Source: Balneicella halophila (lineage in GTDB: Bacteria; Bacteroidota; Bacteroidia; Bacteroidales; Balneicellaceae). Taken from it: 64,000 nucleotides of DNA. Below, in pieces: positions 1 to 7,189 of this stretch. The notes below the pieces were generated by a model that was given only the letters and a program-made list of their open reading frames with translations, made no database searches and was not told the DNA's origin. How positions within the stretch are numbered: the stretch's first letter is position 1; the number at the start of each line of letters is the position of its first letter. Position numbers and translations under genes: made by a program. The stretch lies in contig NZ_QENZ01000005.1 of assembly GCF_003096835.1 (NCBI RefSeq), forward strand, positions 1 through 64,000, written 5' to 3'.

Positions 1-112
1 TATATGTAATTGGCATAGCACTGCGATGATATAGCATTTACAAAAGGACGGGAATTTGAGTGAAGCGAAAATGTAGGAATTTTGTTCGCCGCAGGCGAAT
101 GCTATATCATCG
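1..112 (-). repeat. ORF-less mini-cassette, copy 2 (cut by window edge)
   Basis: This 112 bp stretch is repeated almost exactly at 855-966 (I see two substitutions). It contains a 15 bp perfect inverted repeat, CGATGATATAGCATT at 24-38 against 98-112, and a smaller hairpin TTCGCC-GCA-GGCGAA at 85-99. On the minus strand the arm at 98-111 stands where a cassette start is expected and the arm at 25-38 where its matching inner site is expected, so this looks like a cassette with no reading frame. Its own attC-like tail lies beyond the window. Copy 1 occupies 685-965. Confidence 0.6.
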
Positions 113-240
113 TGTTTGTGTATGGCTTCGTTGCGGAAAATCAGCTATGATTTTTCGTCGTAAAACGAAGATAGCAAATTGCAAGGAATTTTCGGCAGAA
201 AATTCAGCCGCAATGAGCTATACACGGTGTTGTGTGCCGT
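111..240 (-). repeat. attC-like palindromic site after the DUF3276 cassette
   Basis: The outer stem pairs GTGTATGGCTTCGTTGCGG (from 117) with the complement of CCGCAATGAGCTATACAC (208-225). The inner cassette-specific motif GTTGTGTGCC (229-238) is the exact reverse complement of GGCACACAAC at 675-684, at the start of the same cassette. The gene's stop codon (218-220) lies inside the site, as is usual for integron cassettes. On the minus strand the predicted junction is at about 111. Confidence 0.65.
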
Positions 241-655
241 ATTTTTCTTTCAATTCAAGTTTTTTTATTCGTGACCTAATCGCTCCGCTATTCCGTCCGA
301 ATAGTTCAGTTAGTTCGGTTACACTTTTACCTTCGCAATACAGCAATTCAAGTCGGTTGTCATCTTCATCAGTCCACGGATGGTATGCGTTCCGATGCGT
401 TTTTCTTTTTTCGTCCAAAGAATAACTTTTTTCATCAGTCCGAATTTTTTCCGCTACTTCCGCTATTTTTTTCGCTAGTTTGTCAATTCCTTCGTCAAAT
501 ACAATTATTTGGTGTCGTTCAAATTCAGTTTCACCTGTTCGTTTACTTTCAGAGATTTTTAAATATTTGTCGCCCCCTTTGGTAGTTTTTACGTCCAAAA
601 AATAAGTCCGATTTCCCGCTTGAAATTTGGTTGAGAATATGTTTTCGTTTTTCAT
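218..655 (-). CDS. PUR/DUF3276-like protein with C-terminal HTH (cassette gene)
   Basis: 145 aa. Residues 1-70 resemble the Bacteroidota PUR-alpha-like family DUF3276, which binds nucleic acid (ENIFSTKFQAGNRTYFLDVK, then ISESKR and the FERHQIIVF strand). Residues 92-135 form a Myb/SANT-like helix-turn-helix (PWTDEDDNRLELLYCEGKS, then LFGRNSGAIRSRIKKLEL). I infer a DNA- or RNA-binding regulator; the target is unknown. The start ATG at 655 lies 20 nt inside the cassette boundary at 675-684, and the last codons run into the attC-like site, so the C-terminus is partly encoded by recombination-site sequence. It is the only gene of its cassette. The domain pairing is unusual to me: DUF3276 proteins are normally single-domain. 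Confidence 0.7.
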   Translation of the reverse strand: MKNENIFSTKFQAGNRTYFLDVKTTKGGDKYLKISESKRTGETEFERHQIIVFDEGIDKLAKKIAEVAEKIRTDEKSYSLDEKRKTHRNAYHPWTDEDDNRLELLYCEGKSVTELTELFGRNSGAIRSRIKKLELKEKYGTQHRV

Positions 656-684
656 TTACGGTCAGTTTTTATATGGCACACAAC

Positions 685-965
685 GCAGTGCTATGTGTAG
701 TTGTCTGTTTTTTTGTGAAGATAATTAAAATCGTTAGATTTTATATTTTGGGAACAAAAAAATAGCAACCAATTGCATATAGCTAATGATGTGTAGCGTA
801 AATCACGCCTTGGCGGCGTTGTTTGATGATAGTGTTTTTTTTAGCTAATAGAGGTATATGTAATTGTCATAGCACTGCGATGATATAGCATTTACAAAAG
901 GACGGGAATTTGAGTGAAGCGAAAATGTAGTAATTTTGTTCGCCGCAGGCGAATGCTATATCATC
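685..965 (-). mobile_element. ORF-less mini-cassette, copy 1
   Basis: This module is bounded on the right by the junction at 965/966 and on the left by the junction at 684. It contains no plausible gene. The arm AATGCTATATCATC (952-965) is matched by GATGATATAGCATT (879-892), and an attC-like tail follows, with the 12 bp perfect stem CGCAGTGCTATG (684-695) against CATAGCACTGCG (868-879). The segment 855-966 is repeated at 1-112. I read it as a non-coding cassette that was duplicated in the array. An 11 bp hairpin around ACGCC-TTG-GCGG sits near 807-820. Confidence 0.55.
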
Positions 966-1155
966 GGTTAGTGTATGTGGAGTGCGGAATTAAAAGTGAT
1001 GAACTTTCAGTTACGCACGGAGCCAATTCGTTTATTCAGTATTTCAAATTTTCCGTCAATCGTCAAAGACGAATTGGCGGTGTTGCAACGAAGAACTGCG
1101 GTTGAATTACCCGCTGAAACCCGCATTACATTTACACTTTGTTGTGCGTTCGTAC
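966..1155 (-). repeat. attC-like palindromic site after the OLD-ATPase cassette
   Basis: The outer arms are GTGTATGTGGAGTGCGG (971-987) and CCCGCATTACATTTACAC (1120-1137). A second inner stem, GCCAATTCGT (1022-1031) with ACGAATTGGC (1069-1078), makes a long branched hairpin. The motif GTTGTGCGTTCGTAC (1141-1155) is the cassette-specific inner site, and its partner GTATGACGCACATC at 2712-2725 is imperfect (GAT in place of GTT at the junction). The ATPase stop codon is 3 nt away. Confidence 0.6.
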
Positions 1156-1158
1156 TTT

Positions 1159-2679
1159 TTAAATGTCCTTTATAAATTCTCTCATTTCTCCAATTGATTG
1201 TTGCAATTGTTCATTTGTAAATCTTAAATTTTCGTTATTCTCTGGATGATGGATTTGATGTCGAATATATTCACTTATAATTTTTTGTTCCTCCTTTACA
1301 CTTCCATCTTTGCACTGCCTTTTATAATTCATCGTCGCTTTTCCATTTCTAAATTCGGTTAATAGCTGTTCACTCTCAATAAAACCATAAAGTTCATTGT
1401 GATATTCATCGTTAGATTCGTCAAAAGCCAAATAATTTACTTCATTTAATGATGGATAAGGCAAATCTCCTCTTTCTATACTTATTACTTCTATTCCTTC
1501 TCCATTTTTAACTAGTTTCAAATCTTCAAATTCTAATAATTTTACAATTGCAGGACTATGTGTTGTCATAATAACCTGGGTATTATCTGAATTGGAAAGC
1601 TCTTTAAACGCTTCAATCAACTTTCGTTGATGACTTGGATGTTGTGAAGTTTCTGGTTCTTCAATTGCATAAATGATACTTGGAATATTTTCCTCATTTT
1701 TTCTCCTTTCAGCCTCCGCTCTGAAAAAATTTAAAAGAATAAGTCTCTTAATGCCACTCCCTCTTTTATTAATTGGGATATCTTCGTCACCTGTAATTGA
1801 TACGCTTTTAAATACATCTATCCATTTTAAACTGTCAGGGCTTGGGATAACTGGATTAAGACTTTGAGCAATTTCGGGATTCATTTCATTCAGCTTTTCT
1901 AAAGTTTTGCTGGAAACTTCCGTTAATTTCTTTTCCACTTCTTCAGCAACTTTGTCCAAGCTAGCTTTTAATTCTGCATCTTTAAGTATTTCTTGGACTG
2001 CAATTTTCATAGGATTTTGAACTTCACTATCTCCATCACTATTTTTTCTATCTGACTGAAACAAGGAATATAATGGCAAATAGTTTTTAAAATTTTCCCA
2101 ACTGTTTTTAGCGTCAAGTTTGCCAAGTTCAATTTCTACTTCTCCTAACTGTAAATCATTTGAATAAAAATCCCAAATTGCTTTCCTTATGACTGCATTT
2201 TTTGTTTTATCTGCACACTCAATTTCGTCTGTGAGCATTTTTTTTAGGTCTGCATTCTTTTTTAATAATAAATCAGAACAATTAGGATTTGTAGGATGAT
2301 TTGCTTTTATAAATACTTTTTCTTTACCTGCATTGGGATAAACTTTAATGATTTCAAGAGTTCCATCGGGTTGAAGTAAATATTCTTCTTCGAGAGTCGT
2401 TGGATTTGTTGCATCAATTGTTAAACTTTCTGGTAGTTCTTCAAAAACCACACTAATCTTTATTTCTGTATTTCCATTTTCTTTGCAATGTTTATTTACA
2501 TCATCCTTATCAATTTTTATAACACCTTTATTTTCATTGAAAAAGATGTCTAATGCCTCAAGAATTGTTGATTTTCCAATATCATTTTTTCCAACAAAAA
2601 CGCTCAAATTCCCAAATTCTATTGTTGTCTCATTTTCGTAACCTCTGAAATTCTCTAATTTGATTTTTTTGATTTTCAT
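1159..2679 (-). CDS. OLD-like AAA ATPase (cassette gene)
   Basis: 506 aa. The N-terminus is the SMC/RecF-type ATPase half seen in OLD-family proteins: KIKLENFRGYENETTIEF, a P-loop variant GKNDIGKST (about residues 30-38) and later the Walker B segment IYAIEEPETSQHPSHQ with the H-loop MTTHSPAIV. OLD ATPases are common in phage-defence loci, alone or with a nuclease or helicase. No TOPRIM nuclease motif (DGD-type) is apparent in the C-terminal 100 residues, so it may be an ATPase-only member. It is the single gene of its cassette, with the start 33 nt from the 5' boundary and the stop next to the attC-like site. A defence role is inference from family and context. Confidence 0.8.
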   Translation of the reverse strand: MKIKKIKLENFRGYENETTIEFGNLSVFVGKNDIGKSTILEALDIFFNENKGVIKIDKDDVNKHCKENGNTEIKISVVFEELPESLTIDATNPTTLEEEYLLQPDGTLEIIKVYPNAGKEKVFIKANHPTNPNCSDLLLKKNADLKKMLTDEIECADKTKNAVIRKAIWDFYSNDLQLGEVEIELGKLDAKNSWENFKNYLPLYSLFQSDRKNSDGDSEVQNPMKIAVQEILKDAELKASLDKVAEEVEKKLTEVSSKTLEKLNEMNPEIAQSLNPVIPSPDSLKWIDVFKSVSITGDEDIPINKRGSGIKRLILLNFFRAEAERRKNEENIPSIIYAIEEPETSQHPSHQRKLIEAFKELSNSDNTQVIMTTHSPAIVKLLEFEDLKLVKNGEGIEVISIERGDLPYPSLNEVNYLAFDESNDEYHNELYGFIESEQLLTEFRNGKATMNYKRQCKDGSVKEEQKIISEYIRHQIHHPENNENLRFTNEQLQQSIGEMREFIKDI

Positions 2680-2724
2680 ATTAATCTAAATTGGTTAGTA
2701 TGGACGGTTTAGTATGACGCACAT

Positions 2725-2923
2725 CGTTTGTGTATAAGAACAGTAGGGCGGAAAATACCCGCTAACTATTCGGTTGAACACAAGCCGAATTTTTAAATTT
2801 TTCTTATTACTTTTCTTTTCTCAATAAGCCAAATTTAAAAATTTGGCGACCTCGAAATACGCCCGAACCATTCGGTTTTGCTACAATTGCCCTATTGTTT
2901 TTATACGTTGTTACCTGTAGTGC
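2725..2923 (-). repeat. attC-like palindromic site after the MBL/membrane-protein cassette
   Basis: The outer arms pair TGTATAAGAACAGTAGGGC (2731-2749) with GCCCTATTGTTTTTATACG (2890-2908). The inner part has a second palindrome near 2783-2846 built from AAATTT-rich arms. GTTACCTGTAGTGC (2910-2923) matches the reverse complement of GCATTACAGGTAAC (4384-4397) at 13 of 14 positions, which ties the two ends of this cassette together. The hydrolase stop codon abuts the site at 2924. Confidence 0.65.
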
Positions 2924-3877
2924 TTAGGTGTACTGTTGATTATAAGTACCACTTCCATCGGCATTTATCTCAAACGTTATGTTCCCTTTATACCTTGTTG
3001 ACCAAACGTGGTCGGAATATTGTCTGTAGCTATTTGTGGCATCGGTTGAAGGTTTTTTTCCAACCGAAACTATAGTATATGTAGGATTCATTAATTTTAC
3101 GGCTGGTTGGTAATATCCACTTTTTCTACCGTGATGCGAGGCGTCCAAAACGGTTACATCTTTTATTTCGTCCTCATAGTTTTCAACTATATATTCCCAA
3201 GTTTCTTTTTCAGCATCGCCACCAAAAATAAATTTACGACCGCCATATTTTATTAATAAAACATAGCTCATAATATTTTTATTGTTTTTTTCTTGAGCAA
3301 GTTTTACCAATTCAGGTGTTGGTGATAATACAGTAATATTATCTTCGTTCAAATATTGTCTTGTATCTCCAGCAAAAGGTCTAATAACTGTTACACCATC
3401 CACAGGATTGCTCTTACTATCTCTAAATTTTTTAAGAAGTTTCCAATCATCTTTTTGCTTTTCGGAAAGTTTCGATTCGTCAACAGTAAAATTATTTTTT
3501 GCACACCAAATATTGTACACTGATTTTTGTTTAAATAGCTCACTCATTCCAGTAAAATGGTCAGCGTGAGGATGAGTTTGTACAAATCTAAAAACAGATG
3601 AATAACCTAAGTCAGAAATATATTGAATAGGGTCGGTAAGAGATTTTTTTACACCTGCTTTTTCCATTAAATTATCGGCAGACAAACCACCTAATAAGTA
3701 ATTTAATTCATCACTTGAACTTAATCTTGACAAAGATTCCTTTATCAATTCACTCTTGGTGTCATCATCAAATTCAGACGAACGATTTATATCAATTATC
3801 ATCAACCTATTAGTGTCTAAAAATTCAATTACTATTGTGTCTCCGTGTCCTACATTTAGATGATGTGTTTTTATCAT
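2924..3877 (-). CDS. ComEC/Rec2-type metallo-beta-lactamase-fold hydrolase (cassette gene)
   Basis: 317 aa. The fold is shown by the N-terminal strand HHLNVGHGDTIVIEF, the metal-binding motif THPHADHFTGM (about residues 100-110), the GGDAEKE aspartate and the later DASHHGRKSGY motif, all typical of the soluble MBL domain related to the ComEC C-terminus. It has no signal peptide or membrane segment, so it is probably cytoplasmic, with two metal ions. Its partner upstream is a four-helix membrane protein only 2 nt away, so the two are one unit. MBL proteins paired with membrane proteins occur in defence and DNA-uptake settings. The substrate cannot be read from the sequence. The start is ATG at 3877. 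Confidence 0.75.
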   Translation of the reverse strand: MIKTHHLNVGHGDTIVIEFLDTNRLMIIDINRSSEFDDDTKSELIKESLSRLSSSDELNYLLGGLSADNLMEKAGVKKSLTDPIQYISDLGYSSVFRFVQTHPHADHFTGMSELFKQKSVYNIWCAKNNFTVDESKLSEKQKDDWKLLKKFRDSKSNPVDGVTVIRPFAGDTRQYLNEDNITVLSPTPELVKLAQEKNNKNIMSYVLLIKYGGRKFIFGGDAEKETWEYIVENYEDEIKDVTVLDASHHGRKSGYYQPAVKLMNPTYTIVSVGKKPSTDATNSYRQYSDHVWSTRYKGNITFEINADGSGTYNQQYT

Positions 3878-3879
3878 AT

Positions 3880-4368
3880 TCAGTCTTTATTAGCTTTTAT
3901 TCTCTTGTTAATATACTCAGTTTGTTTTTTATAAGAAAGAATGTAAATTATTATAATAAAAATTGTTAAACCTGAAGTAGTATATATATCTGGAATATCA
4001 AAGTAATCGTCATATTCGCTGTAAATTTTGGTGAGAAGTAGGCAAAATCCCAATGAGATAAGTGTGCGATAAGTGTTATTAATTTCTGAAAAAAGGTTGA
4101 TTTTGTCATCTTTTTTTGAAGAATAAACAAGATCTTTATAATTAGAAAACTTGACTAATTTACTTTTCTTTAAAACTTTTTCAATCCACAATGAACCTAT
4201 TCGGCTAATTGTCATTCCCATAAAATAATATAGAAAAACTCCTAAAATTATATTTTCTACTTTAAAATTGTAGATACTCCATTTAGTAGCAATTACTGCA
4301 AAAAGAACTCCCGGAAAAAGGTAGTTGAAAAGATTATAGCTTGTTATTTTACTTACTATGTCTGTCAT
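3880..4368 (-). CDS. small multi-pass membrane protein, partner of the MBL hydrolase
   Basis: 162 aa, family not recognised. Hydrophobic segments lie at about residues 12-30, 38-58 (LGVFLYYFMGMTISRIG), 104-114 and 133-146, with a charged cytoplasmic loop (KKSKLVKFSNYKDLVYSSKK) between the second and third. The tail is lysine-rich. It is the first gene of a two-gene cassette, 16 nt inside the boundary motif at 4384-4397, and is followed after 2 nt by the MBL-fold hydrolase. It may anchor or gate its partner at the membrane; that is inference. Confidence 0.65.
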   Translation of the reverse strand: MTDIVSKITSYNLFNYLFPGVLFAVIATKWSIYNFKVENIILGVFLYYFMGMTISRIGSLWIEKVLKKSKLVKFSNYKDLVYSSKKDDKINLFSEINNTYRTLISLGFCLLLTKIYSEYDDYFDIPDIYTTSGLTIFIIIIYILSYKKQTEYINKRIKANKD

Positions 4369-4396
4369 TTCGGTTGGTTGCTCGCATTACAGGTAA

Positions 4397-4528
4397 CGGT
4401 TGGTGTATGAAGCGTTGGGCATTTCGAAGCACTTTACTGTCAAACCGCTACAAAGTTTATTAAATGTAACGCCCTTGAAATTAGCACTATCCGCCCAATG
4501 ATTTATACACTTTGTTAGCAACTGGGCG
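4397..4528 (-). repeat. attC-like palindromic site left of the metal-resistance module
   Basis: The arms GTGTATGAAGCGTTGGGC (4403-4420) and GCCCAATGATTTATACAC (4493-4510) pair well, with a central loop that is similar in sequence to the loop of the site at 20081-20211 (shared GAAGCACTT, TTGTTAAATG-like and TTGAA-TT-AGCAC blocks). GTTAGCAACTGGGCG (4514-4528) is the inner motif; its partner, CGCCTTGTTGCTAAC, is 12.6 kb away at 17170-17184 (13 of 15 match after inversion). Confidence 0.65.
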
Positions 4529-4549
4529 TTGATTCTTCCAGTCTGTTTT

Positions 4550-4633
4550 TCAGTCATTTAAGGTTTCTTTAATTGTCTTTTCAATCTGCACAAAACTGTC
4601 AACGGAGCGCAAATTTATTTTGTTTTTTTGTGG
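4550..4633 (-). pseudogene. possible 3' remnant of the original cassette gene
   Basis: Just upstream (minus strand) of the attC-like site, a frame ends in VDSFVQIEKTIKETLND followed by TGA (4550-4552), at the same distance from the site as real cassette genes. It reads back only about 28 codons and has no start. This may be the tail of a cassette gene interrupted by arrival of the metal-resistance block. A chance frame cannot be excluded. The rest of 4529-4762 holds a terminator-like hairpin and a larger structured repeat, listed separately. Confidence 0.25.
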
Positions 4634-4645
4634 GAGGGCAACCCT

Positions 4646-4670
4646 AAAACCGCCCTTAAAGGCGGTTACT
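4646..4670 (-). terminator. candidate terminator of the metal-resistance operon
   Basis: AACCGCC (4648-4654) pairs with GGCGGTT (4661-4667) across a 6 nt loop. On the minus strand it is followed by TTTT, and it lies downstream of the last gene of the metal block. The T-run is short, so termination strength is uncertain. Confidence 0.4.
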
Positions 4671-4679
4671 TGGGCAGGC

Positions 4680-4745
4680 TTTGTAAGCTCTTTGGCAAGT
4701 TTTGGTCGTGCGTTGGCTCGTGGGGCTTGCCAATGTGCTTACAAA
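4680..4745. repeat. structured hairpin repeat A, left flank of metal island
   Basis: TTTGTAAGC (4680-4688) pairs with GCTTACAAA (4737-4745), and inside it GGCAAG (4694-4699) pairs with CTTGCC (4726-4731). The loop carries TTGGCTCGTGGGG. A related copy in the same orientation lies at 17005-17071 with compensatory changes in the stem. No gene overlaps it. The function is unknown. Confidence 0.55.
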
Positions 4746-4762
4746 TAGGGAGGGCAATTCCA

Positions 4763-5422
4763 CTATCCTCTTATGGTTTTGCCCAATGCTTCTAATAGTT
4801 GTGGATTGTCCTCTAAACCAATCTTTGCTACGGCATAGAACTCACTCATCCAATCATCTATCTTTGCAAATGCTGCATCTTTGCCTTTGGTTGCATCTTG
4901 TGATTCCCCTTTTTCTTTCAGGTAAACTGCTCTTGCCGTTTCTAATTCAGAAATCAATGTGTTTGCCGCTGTCAAGTCGTCAACGGAGATTTTTAAACGG
5001 GATAATTTACCTTGAACCGCTGTATCGGCTGATGCCACGGAATAAAATTTCTTTGCAGCTTCTAACCATTTGATATAAGTCCGTGGCATTGTTCCAGAAA
5101 TTGCCAATTTGTCAGCGGTTAATGAATCGTTACGGAATACAACTTTTGCTTTCTTGCGGTGAATGTTGAATGTATCCTCCAATTGTTCCTTTTTACTTGA
5201 AAAATCGGCGTAAGCGGCAGATGTTTCATCGTCTTCGGTTTTGTTTGCATCGTATGCAGTTCGGGTTTTTGTTAGCAATGCTTTGCCGTCTGCGATAACT
5301 GTTGAATCATAGCCTAAATCTGCCATGATTGCTGAAATTTCAGGTTGGGTTTCTGCATTTTCCAAAGCTACCCGGTACAATTCCAAGGTTGCTGTGTCTG
5401 TAAGTTTTGTGCGTGATGCCAT
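4763..5422 (-). CDS. helical protein of unknown function, metal island
   Basis: 219 aa, rich in A, K, D and T, without signal peptide, cysteines or membrane segments; it appears almost entirely alpha-helical (for example TKLTDTATLELYRVALENAE at the start and EQLEDTFNIHRKKAKVVF in the middle). I recall similar uncharacterised proteins in Bacteroidota but cannot assign a role. It is the last gene of the metal-resistance series and is separated from it by a 300 bp gap with 21 bp tandem repeats, so it may have its own promoter. ATG start at 5422. Confidence 0.65.
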   Translation of the reverse strand: MASRTKLTDTATLELYRVALENAETQPEISAIMADLGYDSTVIADGKALLTKTRTAYDANKTEDDETSAAYADFSSKKEQLEDTFNIHRKKAKVVFRNDSLTADKLAISGTMPRTYIKWLEAAKKFYSVASADTAVQGKLSRLKISVDDLTAANTLISELETARAVYLKEKGESQDATKGKDAAFAKIDDWMSEFYAVAKIGLEDNPQLLEALGKTIRG

Positions 5423-5460
5423 AATTTAATTTTTAAAGGTTTATAATTAATTACATTTGG

Positions 5461-5660
5461 TTTTTTCGCTTTTACAATTTTGTTTTTCAGTTTTACAATT
5501 GCGTTTTCCCCACTCACATTTTCTCTTTTCTTATTTGGAATTGTATTTTCCGAACGTACTGCAATATTTTCCTTACTTGCAAGTCTATTTTTCCTTTCTA
5601 CTATTGCATTTTCCAAACTTACACCTGCTATTTTTCAACTTGATTTTGTGTTTGTAAAAC
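5461..5660. repeat. degenerate 21 bp tandem repeats with phased T-tracts
   Basis: About nine units of 20-22 bp follow one another, each starting with a run of four to six T and ending in a mixed segment, for example TTTTCCGAACGTACTGCAAT and TTTTCCTTACTTGCAAGTCT. On the minus strand a TTG-initiated frame (5368-5616) reads as heptads of the type xENAIVx, but it overlaps the start of the next gene and lacks a credible start. The 21 bp period is two helical turns, so the T-tracts face the same side of the DNA; an intrinsically curved upstream region is likely. Confidence 0.6.
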
Positions 5661-5727
5661 TAAATGTTAAATATAACGAAAATACTTTTTGTTAGAACTC
5701 AGTTGTACTTCCATTTGTTAAAAATAA

Positions 5728-5934
5728 TCAGCAGCAACTTTCATTCTTTTGAATGGAAGGGCATTTTGCCGAACCATACGAACAATACACACAGCAATCT
5801 CCCTGTTTTGGTTTCAGAATGGTATGGCAATTTTCACATTTATAAAAGAATTGGCAAGAATCCATGGGCATGGTTTCTTTCTTCTGAAAGTCACAATTTG
5901 GACAGCTTATTATTGACTCTAAAATTACTTCCAT
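5728..5934 (-). CDS. GDCCVxC-motif small cysteine-rich protein
   Basis: 68 aa with four CxxC-type pairs: CPNC (11-14), CENC (33-36), GDCCVYCSYGSAKCP (45-59) and a terminal CC. This is the GDCCVxC family (some members are selenoproteins; here all positions are encoded as cysteine). These proteins sit with heavy-metal or mercury-resistance genes and probably bind or relay metal ions through a zinc-ribbon-like fold. It follows the CDF transporter by 2 nt and is clearly in the same operon. Start ATG at 5934. Confidence 0.8.
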   Translation of the reverse strand: MEVILESIISCPNCDFQKKETMPMDSCQFFYKCENCHTILKPKQGDCCVYCSYGSAKCPSIQKNESCC

Positions 5935-5936
5935 AT

Positions 5937-6731
5937 CTATTTTCCAAGTTTTAATATCCTGAAAGCCCCCCTGACCACAATTAAAAAAACAATTGCACCA
6001 ATGATTAAATCAGGATACTTTGATTGGGTCAACAAAACCAATACTCCTGCTGCGATAACACCAGTATTGATAATAATATCATTCGATGTGAATATCATCG
6101 TGGCTTTCATGTGTGCTTCTTCACTTTTTGATTTTTGTAATAAATAAAGGCAAACGGAATTGGCAATTAATGCCAATATGGAAACAATAATCATGGTTTT
6201 GAAATCCGGCACAGCTTCGAAACTGATAAATCTGCGTATTACTTCTATAAGCCCAATCAATGCTAAAGCCAGTTGAAAATAGCCACTCAGCTTTGCCACT
6301 TTTTTCTTACGGAACACAGTTGAACCGACAGCCCAAAGGCTAAGACCATAAACAAGTGCATCTGCCAGCATATCCAACGAATCGGCAACCAAACCCATAG
6401 ATTTAGAAATAAAACCCGTGGTAATTTCAATAATAAAAAATGCAAAGTTGATAATCAAAACCGTCCAAAGGAGTTTCGATTGTACCGATGAATTGTCCTT
6501 GAATTCATCCGCTTGGACAACAATTGTTTCTTGGAGTTGCGACCCTAAATTGAGTTCTTTCAGGTGATTCTCAATTTCAGAGCTTTCTTCAGAATGAAAG
6601 ACAGTAAGTTTTCGGTTTTCAATATCGAACACCAAACTTTTAATCATGGAAAGCCCTTCGAGTTTCATCCTGATAAGGGTTTCCTCGGAAGGGCAATCCA
6701 TTTTGGAAATTTTAAAGGTGCTTTTAAACAT
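5937..6731 (-). CDS. CDF-type cation efflux protein with N-terminal HMA-like domain
   Basis: About 264 aa. Residues 1-65 form a small HMA-like domain with the motif KMDCPSEE and LVFDIENR. The rest is a cation-diffusion-facilitator core: helices start near SKLLWTVLIINFAFFIIE, the metal site HxxxD/DxxxD-type is seen in SMGLVADSLDMLADALVYG, and later TMIFTSNDIIINTGVIAAG. It exports divalent metal, probably Zn, Co or Cd, across the inner membrane. The first ATG (6743) and a second ATG (6731) are both possible; I prefer 6731, directly before FKSTFKISKMDC, because the paralogue at 7190-7558 begins at the equivalent place. It overlaps the end of the DUF302 gene. Confidence 0.8.
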   Translation of the reverse strand: MFKSTFKISKMDCPSEETLIRMKLEGLSMIKSLVFDIENRKLTVFHSEESSEIENHLKELNLGSQLQETIVVQADEFKDNSSVQSKLLWTVLIINFAFFIIEITTGFISKSMGLVADSLDMLADALVYGLSLWAVGSTVFRKKKVAKLSGYFQLALALIGLIEVIRRFISFEAVPDFKTMIIVSILALIANSVCLYLLQKSKSEEAHMKATMIFTSNDIIINTGVIAAGVLVLLTQSKYPDLIIGAIVFLIVVRGAFRILKLGK

Positions 6732-7110
6732 TGTGAATGACATGTTTTAATTTTTGTTGAACCTCATTTGCAACACCTGCCAATTTTTCATTTTCAACAG
6801 ATTGCATTGATGCCATCGGGTCAACGGCAGCAATTTCTGTTTGGTTTTCTGAAATTTGTTGCACGATTACATTGCAAGGCAACATCGTACCGATTTTATC
6901 TTCTTCCTGTAATGCTTTGTAGGCAAAAGCAGGGTTACACGCACCAAGTATGCGGTACTTTCTGAAATCTACCCCCAATTTTTCTTTTAGTTTTTCGTGT
7001 ATGTTGATTTCAGATAATACCCCGAAACCCTCCTTTTTGAGTTCTTCTGTTACCCTTTTTACTGCTTCTTCAAAAGAGCAATTCAATGTTTTTTCAAAAT
7101 AGTATTTCAT
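6724..7110 (-). CDS. DUF302 family protein
   Basis: 128 aa matching the DUF302 fold: YYFEKTLNCSFEEAVKRVTE at the start, then KYRILGACNPAFAYKALQEE and LPCNVIVQQ with the conserved cysteines. These single-domain proteins of unknown activity are regularly found in metal and sulfur-stress operons of Bacteroidota. There is no signal peptide, so it is probably cytoplasmic. The last codons overlap the start of the CDF gene, which implies co-translation. Confidence 0.85.
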   Translation of the reverse strand: MKYYFEKTLNCSFEEAVKRVTEELKKEGFGVLSEINIHEKLKEKLGVDFRKYRILGACNPAFAYKALQEEDKIGTMLPCNVIVQQISENQTEIAAVDPMASMQSVENEKLAGVANEVQQKLKHVIHNV

Positions 7111-7189
7111 CGTTTTTGCTTTTAATGTGAATTATTTAAAAAAGCAAGTTGCCCGATATATTAAGGCAACCTGCCCTTAAAGTTATAAA

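Noticed and set aside
1-966. CRISPR-like repeat
   Set aside because: Only two copies, 112 bp long, separated by a gene, and internally palindromic; this does not fit a CRISPR array.
5368-5616. 82-codon minus-strand frame with heptad-like repeats
   Set aside because: It starts with TTG, overlaps the well-supported gene at 4763-5422 and is explained by the 21 bp DNA repeat period (7 codons).
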